This document shows positions 1-10,300 of a DNA stretch of 64,000 nt, piece by piece (position 1 is the first letter of the stretch; each line of letters opens with the position of its first letter). The notes beneath the pieces were generated by a model. That model was not told where the DNA came from, did no database searches, and saw nothing but the letters and a program-made list of their open reading frames with translations. The stretch comes from Tribonema minus (taxonomy: Eukaryota > Sar > Xanthophyceae > Tribonematales > Tribonemataceae): assembly GCA_017506865.1 (NCBI GenBank), contig JAFCMP010000030.1, positions 1-64,000 of the forward strand, given 5' to 3'. The translations under genes were made by a program, and so were the position numbers.

Positions 1-147
1 CTAACCCTAAACCCTAACCCTAACCTAACCCTAACCCTAACCCTAACCCTAACCCTAACCCTAACCCTAACCCTAACTAACCTAACCCTAACCCTAACCC
101 TAACCCTAACCCTAACCCTAACCCTAACCCTAACCCTAACCCTAACC

Positions 148-188
<41 letters not shown>

Positions 189-290
189 CCCTAACCCTAA
201 CCCTAACCCTAACCCTAACCCTAACCCTAACCCTAACCCTAACCCTAACCCTAACCCTAACCCTAACCCTAACCCTAACCCCCCCTAACC

Positions 291-331
<41 letters not shown>

Positions 332-411
332 CCCTAACCCTAACCCTAACCCTAACCCTAACCCTAACCCTAACCCTAACCCTAACCCTAACCCTAACCC
401 TAACCCTAACC

Positions 412-452
<41 letters not shown>

Positions 453-472
453 CCCTAACCCTAACCCTAACC

Positions 473-551
<79 letters not shown>

Positions 552-658
552 CCCTAACCCTAACCTAACCCTAACCCTAACCCCTAACCCCTAACCCTTA
601 ACCCTAATCCTAACCCCTAACCCTAACCCTAACCCTAACCCTAACCCCTAACCCTAAG
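1..658. repeat. Telomere, CCCTAA array
   Basis: Almost uninterrupted CCCTAA units run from the first base to about 658, so the window begins at a chromosome tip with the C-rich strand on top (TTAGGG on the 3'-ending strand). Variant units are scattered through it (CCTAA, CCCTAAA, a C-run near 280) and become more frequent after about 560 (CCCCTAA, CCCTTAA, CCTAATCC), which is the usual decay at the inner edge of a telomere. Unique sequence begins at about 659. Confidence 0.98.
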
Positions 659-2361
659 GTGCATATACCCCTTCGTCAACCCATTCCAGTCACACAAGTA
701 CGCAACAACAAAAAATATGCCGTCATCAGCACATTTGCGCAAAGCATGCATGCTGTGGCATTGTGACGCAACAAGCAAGAGGCATTGTCAAAGCCACTAC
801 CTTCACAAAGTGTAAAAAGACACATCTATTCCGGTTTGTGCTGAGCCGACAAATGTTGCTGTGGCAAGAGCAGGATTCGCATATGGCGCGGAACACAACT
901 GCAACAGCTGCAGGCAGCTCCCATTCACACCAGTGCATACATGGAAGACGCACATGTGAAACAGGCTCCGAAGCTCAGCCACCGCTGCTTGTGCACCCTC
1001 ATTTGCCTGGAACTCCCAGGTCAGTGGATCCGTGGCTTCTACAGCTGTGCGACAGAGCGGGTGGTGATACAGCAGCTGGATGACCGCTATGAGCGGACAC
1101 AGCGTAGCCGCCGTGTTGTTCTTCAAACCAATGTACCACGTCCGTTGCGCCACCTGTCGATTGGTAGGTTGGGATTGGGTTGGTGTGAGACGAGGTAAAT
1201 TGTGAGCACCATTCTGATGTCACACGGCACACCGTGAAGCGCTCCCTGCAAGCATACAGGAGCGACTAGAGATGAGCACTGCCCCCAGTTGAATGTAGAC
1301 GGGCACAGTGTAGTACACGTAGCAACTACTAGTAGCTTGCGAAAGGCATATACTGCATGAGTGGCGGAAAGTTGCAGTCTGCTGTTGAGACATGCAGAGA
1401 AGAAAGTGACCCAACTCTGGTTGACGCCGCTGAAGCACCATGCCTGATCCGCGAGTCTAGTCTAGGGTTGTGGTCAGGATCTATGGCTTGTCAATATGCT
1501 TGTCGTCGACGGTACTCGTGAGACACTTGCATGATAGTTCAAGATGTGTAATGAGGCACCCCCAGGTTTATTCAACTCTCGGGCTGCTTGCCAGGCGCAG
1601 TGCATTCATGAACGCACTACAGAATGGTTGCTGAGATAAGGCATGGGGTTGGTGATTGATCGCTGCAATCGAAGCAGTACATGGGTGGACAATGATACCC
1701 AGTTCGAAACCACCTGGTCCACGCAGACTAAGACTAAGCCTGATTGATACAATCCTACCCCTAAATGTGGAAGTCCGACAGCAACTGCTTTTGAAATCAG
1801 ACACGCCATATGTTGAAGAAGGATTCAACGTTTCAGGGTGTACTTTAAGTCAGCAGTTTCTGTGTTGCTGGTTTCTGTCGTGCTGCTGGCAAAGAGGTAG
1901 ACTTGCTGTTGGCAACGGCACCTGCTTCAAACAGGTGCACAGCCGCTACTGACATGAACATACACAGCAGCGCCTGAAGTCATAACGCAAACGGCGGGCA
2001 CAGACGGTCGTCAAACAAGTCTCCGCAATGAACTCAACGCTAGCAGCGGCATTACGGCAACGACCAAGTTGTAACCTCCTTATGTGCGGTGCTGCGATGG
2101 TGCGTAAAAGCGTTGTCACATACTGAATTCCAACACTGACCATGGCATGTTGGAAACATCCTGACTGGATTTCTAATCGTGACCCCACCCCTGCAGATGC
2201 CAGCGCGTCTTCAAGTCGGTGCATCTATGAGTACTCGAGCATTGTGCAGGCGAAAATGATGCTACAAGAGGAGGACAGGTACGCTGGTGTACGCATGTTT
2301 CTAGCTCCGGTCACGGTGTCATGATTATATGATGTAACTGTCAGGGACTGCACCTTACCTC
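659..2361. other. Subtelomeric spacer, no recognised gene
   Basis: There are only short overlapping reading frames on both strands, none with a recognisable family, a good start or supporting splice sites. A minus-strand frame at 1946-2224 could be a downstream exon of the acidic exon at 2362-2604, but I cannot join the two convincingly. No repeats were noticed beyond low-level simple sequence. Confidence 0.5.
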
Positions 2362-2604
2362 GTTGTCCTGCCCCTCTTCACCACGCTCCTCCTCATCGTC
2401 TGAATCGGCGGCATCACTGTCCTGCCCCTCTTCTGAATCATCAAGCTCCTCATTGTCCTGCCCCTCTTCACCAAGCTCCCCCTCTTCACCAAGCTCCCCC
2501 TCATCGTCTGAACCGGCGCCGTCATCATCTGAACTCGCTCCATCTGAGCCAGTCTCGCTCCCTGAGGCCTCCTCAATCACATAGTCCGAATCCGCAGAGC
2601 TCAT
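2362..2604 (-). CDS. Possible first exon of an acidic low-complexity protein
   Basis: A minus-strand frame starts at an ATG (2604-2602) and encodes about 81 residues that are nearly all Glu, Asp, Ser and Gly. It contains near-repeats of EEGELG and EEGQDNE. The frame meets a strong splice-donor sequence (GAG then GTAAGG) just below 2362, so it is more likely a first coding exon than a complete gene; the remaining codons to the stop at 2341 would be intron. Acidic serine-rich tails of this kind occur in many nuclear proteins such as histone chaperones, but composition alone gives no function. The next exon, which would lie towards the telomere, was not identified. The opposite strand is an equally open serine/proline-rich frame and is treated as a shadow. 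Confidence 0.35.
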
Positions 2605-4129
2605 GACGCCTAACCAGCTGCACTACCGGCGCTGTTCCCGTCTGACAGCTATGGGCACTGCATAACCCCTTCCCACAGGCTGTCTGGCGGTTTAAAGCTG
2701 GTGTGAGTCACAAAGGAGTTCATCACGATTGTCAGCAAAAGGAAGTCATGCAGTGCACTACAAAATGAGAAGAGCCGCCATCGTTGATGTAAAACATCAT
2801 GTTGCAGTATTGGTGTTGGGACACCGGTGTGTCAAGCTGCATGCATCTGTGTACCAGGCTACTGGAGCTAGTTTAACTTACACTTGAATCGTTTAACTTG
2901 CACCTGAAGGCATCTCTGTACACGCAGACATTGATGCTGCACCCTTAACGTTATACAGCAGAATACACGGTGGCGGTGACTAGTTAAATGTTGATCCATT
3001 ACCAGTGTCTCACTCAGGAGCTGGTAATGCTCCAATTGGAACCAACATCCAGGTGCAAGCTGTACATGGTTCAAAGACCACGTATGGCAAATTACACAAT
3101 CCTTCGATTGACACACTGATGCCGTAAATGAGTTCAGATATACTGTCAAGGGCAACATAGCAATCCTGCACAGCGTATGCTGTGAACTGAGTGAATGCAC
3201 CTGGCTCACGCACAGAAAGCAGCCGCATCGCGGGCCCGAAGCACCACGTTCGCAAATTGATCGCACAAGTGCACGACGCTGACGACGTCACATCAGTTCT
3301 CTGAGTTGAAATGTACCACTGGCTTCATGTAGTACTTTACGACCAGCCGCTGTTGCGCGCAGCTTGAACCACGGGCAGCAGAACCACAGCACATACGAAC
3401 GACAACTTTGCGAGCTGGCACGCGCTGCAGGGCTCGTGAGAGCTGGCCGCTCAGCGAATCATGGGCCATAGCAGCGGCAGCACTTATACACGAATGCTCG
3501 CGATGCAGGAACGAGCGGTATATAGCCTATATATGTACATGCCGTGGGCTCTGCTTGCGAAAACACAAAATCATGCAGCACCAGGCCTTCTCCATCAACA
3601 AAGCACATCGTACATGTTGCCGCGAGGGCAGGCCATCGTCATAGCGACTGCATGTGCACGTACCAAAGTACTTGGCGAATCAAACAACTGCCTGCCCAAG
3701 CGGATGGCTTTTTGTTTGCTCGTGCTGCCAAGCTCAGGAGCGCATTTTCAAGTAATGCATTGCAGCACGTGAGGGCGAGAAGAACAGGCTGAACAGGTAT
3801 ACATGGAGGAAACTAAACGTCGTATTTCAATGGTTTCTGGCACCTGGTGGGCGCTGGTGCCCGCACGAGCTATCGCCATCACCCCAGCTCCTGCGATTTT
3901 GTGCCAACACCTTCAGAGATGTGGAGGCCGACGCTGATCACGCGCGCGCAATGCACCTGTAGGCAGCAGCAGCACCTCCTTCCTGAGCACCTTCGCAACG
4001 CTCCCAAGGGCCGCCTCTGTGCGTTGTGTATCAAAGCAGCCTACCACACGCGATTTTTTAATGCTGCGGCACCGCTCAGCAAAGCTGGTTTGCTCCCAAC
4101 CCCTCGGCGCCAGGCTCCGAAGGCCTATA
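2605..4129. other. Subtelomeric spacer, no recognised gene
   Basis: Several frames of 70-130 codons overlap on both strands but none looks like a known protein, and none has a consistent start plus splice sites. The last part (about 3850-4129) leads directly into the telomere-like tract at 4130. Confidence 0.5.
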
Positions 4130-4151
4130 CTAACCCTAACCCTAACCCTAA
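4130..4151 (+). repeat. Interstitial telomeric tract at retroelement junction
   Basis: Three and a half perfect CCCTAA units lie in the same orientation as the terminal telomere and directly abut the broken 5' end of the retroelement copy that follows. The arrangement is what results if telomerase caps a truncated retroelement at a chromosome end. Confidence 0.9.
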
Positions 4152-4784
4152 GGGCCGCCGGGGAGTCGCAGGATGGACATCGTGCTGCCTGCCGACGCCT
4201 TCCCGGTGACCGGCTACGACGACCCGACACGCCACCTACCGCTCATGGTGGACGTTACCTGCTTCGAGGCACAGGTGGCGTCGCGGGCAGCGAAGACTGC
4301 AGCAGACCCCGAGCGATGCTGCCGCGACCAAGAGGCCGCCAAAACTACCCACTATTCTGGTCATTATGATCAGAATTGCTACAAACTTGCCACTTTGGCA
4401 ATAGGGTCATTTGGCAGCATCGGGGAGCAGGGGCGGAAGCTACTGGAGGCTGTGGCGACGGAGTATGCCAGCAGGATGTCAGTGCCCGGAGGAGCGCGCC
4501 CTAAAGCTCTCAAGGGCATCGCCCTGGCGCGCTTACGCTCGGCACTGTCGGCAGCGCTCCACATGGCGTACTCTGGCCGTGTCATGACACACATGGCAGA
4601 ATCCAGGGGGGGGGGGCACCTGGAGGAGGACGTAGGGGAGGACCCCGAGATGCCATTTGGCGGCGGCGGCGTTTGAGTGGTTGTCGTTGCGACACTTTCA
4701 GACTGTCATACGACATGTAGATTCCTTACAGCTAGATGCCAATCATCTGGGCTTTTTCGCGCCCTGAGCGAGAATTAATAAAAA
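4152..4784 (+). mobile_element. 5'-truncated non-LTR retroelement (endonuclease end)
   Basis: This is the last part of a retroelement reading frame plus its 3' untranslated tail. The readable frame (4173-4676) encodes the restriction-like endonuclease region: an R-M-D motif, V-D-V-T, then K-T-T-H-Y, followed by a helical C-terminus and a Gly-rich end. It lacks the upstream zinc-finger segment present in the copy at 60540-61562. The two copies differ by about five substitutions over some 630 bp, so one is a recent duplicate or both are recent insertions. The tail ends in an AT-rich terminus with an A-run at about 4784. The 5' break joins telomeric repeats. Confidence 0.85.
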
Positions 4785-4806
4785 TTTTAAAGTACATGAC
4801 ATTCAA

Positions 4807-4860
4807 GTTAGATGCCATTCATCGGGGCTCTTTTGCGCCCTGAGCGAGAATTAATAAAAA
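4807..4860 (+). mobile_element. Second truncated copy of the retroelement 3' tail
   Basis: About 54 bp matching the final part of the retroelement tail (GATGCC, CATC, then GCGCCCTGAGCGAGAAT and an A-run) lies 22 bp downstream of the first copy and in the same orientation. It is an extremely short 5'-truncated insertion. Confidence 0.8.
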
Positions 4861-5471
4861 CTACATAGCATACACTCAGTGGTTGTCCTTCAAGGGAGCC
4901 GTTGCATGCAGTCGCGTGGCCTGGATGAAGCATCCGGTTTGATACTTCTATGAAATTCTGAAATACCTGCGCCAATCATAACTCTTCCAATTAAGATCTT
5001 CCTGCTTGTGATGCACATGCCGCCACGCACCTTTGCCAAGTGCAGCACCGCCGCAGCGATACTTGTCACATGGTCTTTCAGCTCGCGCAGCGCTCCCAGG
5101 CTCGAGCTTGACTTGGTGTTGTCGCTTTCACCATCTTCAACTCGATCTCCTGGCGCTTGACGACAGGCTCTCCACGCAGTGACGGGCACGCGTTCGAACA
5201 GCCCGTCGGTTTCAGACATGTTGAATACGCCATGGCACGGGTGTCCAGCATGCTGCCCTTGTAAGCGCACGGCAGCTGTGCGTGATAGCCGACTTGGCGG
5301 CCACAGGTTCTGAGCACTGATGGCTTGAAAGCCGTTCCCCAGGGCTGGTCATGGAACACTATGTCCGGCTGCGCAGGCAAGTTGAGGAACACATCGTGCA
5401 ACACATGCTGTGATGTAGTGTGCTCATGTCCCACATGCAAGTACATAGAGACACTTTTAAGGTGTTCACAA
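4861..5471. other. Spacer with an unassigned minus-strand frame
   Basis: Two overlapping minus-strand frames (4890-5270 and 5078-5446) are open for 120-126 codons. One contains a helical, Leu/Ala-rich stretch and meets a GTGCGT donor-like site near 5034. Neither resembles a family I know. They could be decayed retroelement sequence, given what flanks them. Confidence 0.35.
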
Positions 5472-5546
5472 GATGCATGTAGATTCTGGTATCAAGCTGG
5501 ACACCACCATCTGTTTTTTTCCGCCCTGAGTGAGGATTATCAAGAA
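5472..5546 (+). mobile_element. Diverged retroelement 3' tail
   Basis: This stretch carries the tail signature of the element in older form: ATGTAGATTC, an AGCTGGA block, CATCTG, a T-run, then CCGCCCTGAG followed by GAGGATTA. It has the same orientation as the copies at 4152 and 4807, and its divergence marks it as an older insertion. Confidence 0.65.
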
Positions 5547-5599
5547 GCACTCACTGTGTACGATGTGTTCGACAGGCGGAGCCGCTCGATGGTTTTGAG

Positions 5600-5795
5600 T
5601 ACTTTCCATGTCGCTGGCGCGGGAGTTGGCGGAGCGCGTCATGGCGTACACACGCGGAGCGCGAATGCTGGGCTGTGTTGCAGCGCCGGTATCCAAGCTC
5701 CTAGGACACAGCGCAGACTAGGCTGCTGCATTGACGCAAGCTTTTCGATTGCATAGGCAACCCGGCCTCCCTTGGGCCTTTATAAATACAAGTCC
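5600..5795 (+). mobile_element. Retroelement-like fragment, second family
   Basis: This matches, with perhaps 20-25% differences, a segment at about 41145-41345. On the plus strand both encode a short peptide with AERVMAYT / AERIMAYT followed by GARMLG, reminiscent of the ALHMAYSGRVM segment near the end of the retroelement frame. Both end in a shared CCGGCCTCCCTTGGG block. It looks like the end of a related, older element. Which strand was coding is not certain. Confidence 0.5.
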
Positions 5796-7365
5796 ATACG
5801 TAATTTCCAGCACAAGGGAGCAAGTTTATGCCGCCTGGCTCTAATGCAGCGTATGCAGTGCGCGTGGGGTCCAAACATGCTGTGAGCTGGTTCTCAAGCT
5901 TGCCTTATGTTTGCTTTATGATACATAGGTAAGAACCATGTGTACATGTTGCTTCGAAATGACTCAGGTAAGAACCATGTGTACATGTTGCTTCGACATG
6001 ACTCACGGCAGTGGAGCCAGCAGCATATGTATTTGAGCTGCACAACCGGTTGCTCGAATGAGTTGTCGTGGGTACAGGCCGTTTGAGAGCCCATCAAGGA
6101 GTTGAGCAATAAGGTTCTGACACAAGCTGGACCTGAGCAAATGCTCGTTTAAGCTTCAAGTTGGCAGTTCTTCTCATGACATACGAAGTAGTTGATCAGT
6201 TTGCACGTGTCGAGAGGATGTCATAAAACATATGGGACTGGGAAGTACATATGGGTTGCATTGGGCATCTGTCTAAGGTGTCCGCTGAATGCCGCAAAAC
6301 TCCATCTGCATGCGCTGGCATTCAAAACTGTCTAAGGCGCCGCTGCTGGTGTCATTGGCTGCGCAAATTCTGCCAGATTATCAAAGAGCACAAAACGAAG
6401 TGATGAAGAGCTGACACACGTGAGCGCTTCCTAGACCACAAGTAGTAAAAATGTGCACCTCAACTTTGACAGTATGGCTGGCTGGCTGTCCGCTTTGTCA
6501 ATCCTGTAGCTACTTTGTGAAGTAGTTGACTCGCCAAGTGCTTGGTACCTTGTGGTTTTGATTAGCATCCACACTGCTGCTGCTGCTGCAATGGCCCAAA
6601 AATCTCAGTCTTGAGAGCCCTGCCGGGCGTGCCAGCTTGCAATATTGGCAAACACATGTCAATCTGCTGGATAGAGGCTGAGTGCAACACTTGCTGGTAC
6701 CAAACGACCCAACACCATGTACATGAAGCCATCTCATGGCAACACACAAAAGTCTGCCTATCAAGCCCATTTCTTTCTAAAGGGTATACCATAGCTCTGA
6801 ATGAACATGCGTTATCAACAGCACAAGCGTACAACAAAAGGGTGCGATGGCATGAGCCACTGCCAGAATGTGTGCGTGACACGGCAGAAAGGAAGCAGGA
6901 TATTCATTACAAAGGATTTTGCGGAAAGCATGAATCTGATCACTGGCCCCTTCGAATGTTGAGGTGCTCAGTGCACTGGTGTCCTTTCTCTCACCGCCTA
7001 TTGGTCTGATGGTGTGTTGGCAGCTCAGCTTCATACAAATTACTCAGGTGCTGCCTGGAAAGCGCAGTCGGCAACAGCTAAGAGCAGGACAGGCAAAAGC
7101 AGCATCTGCGGATACCACTATGCAGCATAGGTGTAGGACAGGCCTTTACGCCTGCCATCAACAGTGCAACTGTGCATGCCCTCTCTGCCGCGCCTGCGTG
7201 CGTTTGCTCTACTTGGCATAGGTGTGTGCGCAAGCTGTGCGTCCCGCAATGAAATGGCTGCGGCTTCCCTCAAATCACCCTCAGCTCAGATTGGCAGCAC
7301 CTGGCAGATCAGCCTTGAGGGTGGACGCTACTGCGGAGCTGAGCTGTAAAGCAGGTGGCACCAAA
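5796..7365. other. Spacer downstream of G6PD
   Basis: This is the 3' flank of the minus-strand G6PD gene. It holds a 39-bp tandem duplication (about 5927-6004) and otherwise only short overlapping frames without recognisable products. Confidence 0.5.
5927..6004. repeat. 39-bp tandem duplication
   Basis: Two adjacent copies begin AGGTAAGAACCATGTG and run to a GACTCA end. They differ at one or two positions. They contain a GTAAG donor-like motif, but no gene was found around them. Confidence 0.85.
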
Positions 7366-10300
7366 TCATATCTTGGCATTGCCAGTAGGCGACCACCTGT
7401 AGTTGCTGTTGTACTTGAAGCCCACCCGTTCAATGAGCTCATCGCTTTGTGGGGGTCCCCTGCTGCCATACTCGTATGGGATGGGGCCTGCACATGTGCA
7501 TAAGAGAACAGTAGTACAGGCTCAATGACGAAAGAGTGTACACTGTCGTGACAGAGTGATCCTCAGAATCATGAGCCAGTGCCGGTTACAGAGCACCACT
7601 GTTTGAATCCCCCGTACAGTAGATGCCAGTTGCAGTGAGATGAACCAGGGACATTAGCACAACGGCACCAACGCAATCATGACCATTAATTGGCCATACC
7701 TGCAGAACTTGTAAACATGCTGGAAAAACTGATGAGGCATAACCAGAAGGTAATGTGGCATGAGGTTATGGTGGGTGCAACCAGACAAGCTTTGTCAACA
7801 GTTCAATTTTACCATCAGCACTTTCAAATACATGATTTGCTTTTTTACCAGGCTTATATTGCGTTCCTGGGCAGCCTTGGCTTCTCCATGCATGACTGGG
7901 TGATGTCACAGGTCAGACATAAAGAGTGTCATTTGAGCTACTTGCTGGCGTTCAAGTGGAATAAAGTTGCGTCTACTCCGGGGAGGGCAACAACAATGAT
8001 CACTGCATACATACAATTGATGCAACAGACATTGGCGATGATGGTGGCCCCACCCAAAGCATTGCAAATGGCCTTACTAGAAAGATGGCCAAAAGTGAGG
8101 TTGCTGGCCATCAAGCTGCCATGCCTTACGGCAGTTGCACACTTTTGAAAGTGTGTATTGCTCAACAGGACGAATCCAGCTGTAGCTTCTAACATTCGGT
8201 TCATAGTTCCCGACCCCATTTTTCAAGCATTCGTGACTTGCGATCGTCCCGATGAATTTCCCTGCAAACTGGTGCAATGCAATCACTACGTACCACTCTA
8301 TCATCACATGTGCAGTGAGCGCAACAGCTCCATGCCTATCGCGTGCTATCTTCATCTCCTAAACAATTGCGCTCAAAGCTGCCGACCTCGATCTTCAAGC
8401 AGCCGTAACTTGCAAACGCTTTGATGGTTTTGCATGCAATTTTGTGAGCGGCAATCACCATATGCCAGTCTACTTGTACAGATACAGCGAGTGTGCCAGG
8501 ACCATCTCTTTCACGTGGTATATGCATTCGTCTGCATCGTTGTGCTCAAAGTCGCTCCACTTTTCAAGCAGTTGTCGCTCGCGAACGACTCGGTGAACTC
8601 CCACGCAAATTTGAGAGATGCCACCGCTACGTCTCAGACTAAAGACACAGATGTAGAGAGCGTGCCAGCTCCATTGCTATCGCGCGGTATACCCATTCTG
8701 CTGCGTTGTTGTTTGTGCCCAGGCGTCTTGCTCGTTTCGGGCTGTTTTTCGCGCTCATTTTCGAACGATTAGAATGCGCAGAGACGGAGGTGCTGGCGAT
8801 GACAGTGATGACTTTTGATGCTGGAAGTCAATCGCAAATCGGCTTTCTCCACCCCGATTTCACACTGCCAGGCTATGACTTTGCTTAGCAGCACGTATGT
8901 CAGCGATGCATAATACACGACACCAGCTTCCCCCCGTTTTGTGAAGGCACTTTATAGCTGAAGTGCGCATAAGTCACCGCGAACAGCACGCGCTGCACAG
9001 CCCTCTGGTAGGCTGACTGATCATGAGCACATCTATGGAATCGCTTAAGAAGGCTCAGATCAACTCCGCCTGCGTCGCAAGCTATATCAGCTCAAAGTTG
9101 TGCGCGCGCTGATGTGTTTTTGCGCAAACTCCAGAAAAAGTGGGGTCGGGAACTGTGAACCGAATAGTGGCTTGATTGAAGCTGCAACAGCAAAGTTTGA
9201 TTGAATGCACTTACGACCCATCTCGCCACTGTCGATGGCCTTCAACAGGGGCGTAAATATCTCCCAGCTGCTCAGCAGTTCATCACTCCTGACGAATGTT
9301 GCTTGCTTGCCACGCAGCACCTCGAGGATCAGCCTTGTGTAGGCCTCCGGGTTGTATGCAGAGGGGTACCTATGTGTGGCAAGACAGGCAGTGGCAGGCG
9401 GCGATACATGATGATCATGGTCGCATTGCAGTTTCGGAGTAATGTGCAGGTAACAAGCAGCACTCAGATGAGGCAAGTGCCTGAAATATATAAACACGTA
9501 CGATATCACGGCCAGTCGGCGCCTGCCAAGTCGCTTCCAGGCATGCTGAACCCTCTCATGCAGAAATACCAACTCTCACACGTCTACAAATACGGAGGTT
9601 CGACCTTGACTGGAGCAGGTAGGTGTGTGGTTTTGAGCTGGTGGTGCATCCAAAGCTGCAGTTGAAAGTGCGCCACCCGCAAATGGAGTGCGATAGTCAC
9701 TGCACCTGGTGCAGAGTTCAAGCAATGCTTCAACTTGACCTTGCTTGCAAGACGTCGAGTAAAGCGTACTGACAGGCAAGGGCCGCATTTGGTGCGCTTG
9801 TCTCCATACATAATCAACGTGGCATTGACATAAGGGGCAGTGTATTGATTTGCAGCATCACAAAGGCCTTGATGCATTGACCATCACGTACTGTCCGGTT
9901 GCAGGCGTGCATGGTATACACCAGTTTCTAAAACACGTGGCAACAGTCATGCACACATTGCAAAGCGCATGCACGCACACCGCTGCGGCTGTCTGGATGC
10001 AAGCAACATTCTAAAACAGCACACCCACGTTCGTTCTGCGCTGGCGCTTCTTGAGTGAATATGGATGAAAACACGTGAATGCTGTGGCATATTGCAGATA
10101 GATTTCTAGTGCCCTTTGGAGGCCCGTGAGGAACGATTAAGTGATTGAATCGAAAACCAGCCAATCAGATCGCGCGCAGCTTGTGACCAGGGTCGCTGGC
10201 CATGCCCAGAGTGGCTGCGCTGCGCCATGACTACTAGATACCGAGTCGCCGCTTGCTGCCTGCGCCATAAGCGGTGTGCTGAAGGGCTGTTGTGCGCTGG

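Noticed and set aside
2363-2584. Plus-strand Ser/Pro-rich frame opposite the acidic exon
   Set aside because: It has no donor or acceptor support. The minus strand has an ATG and a consensus donor at the right place.
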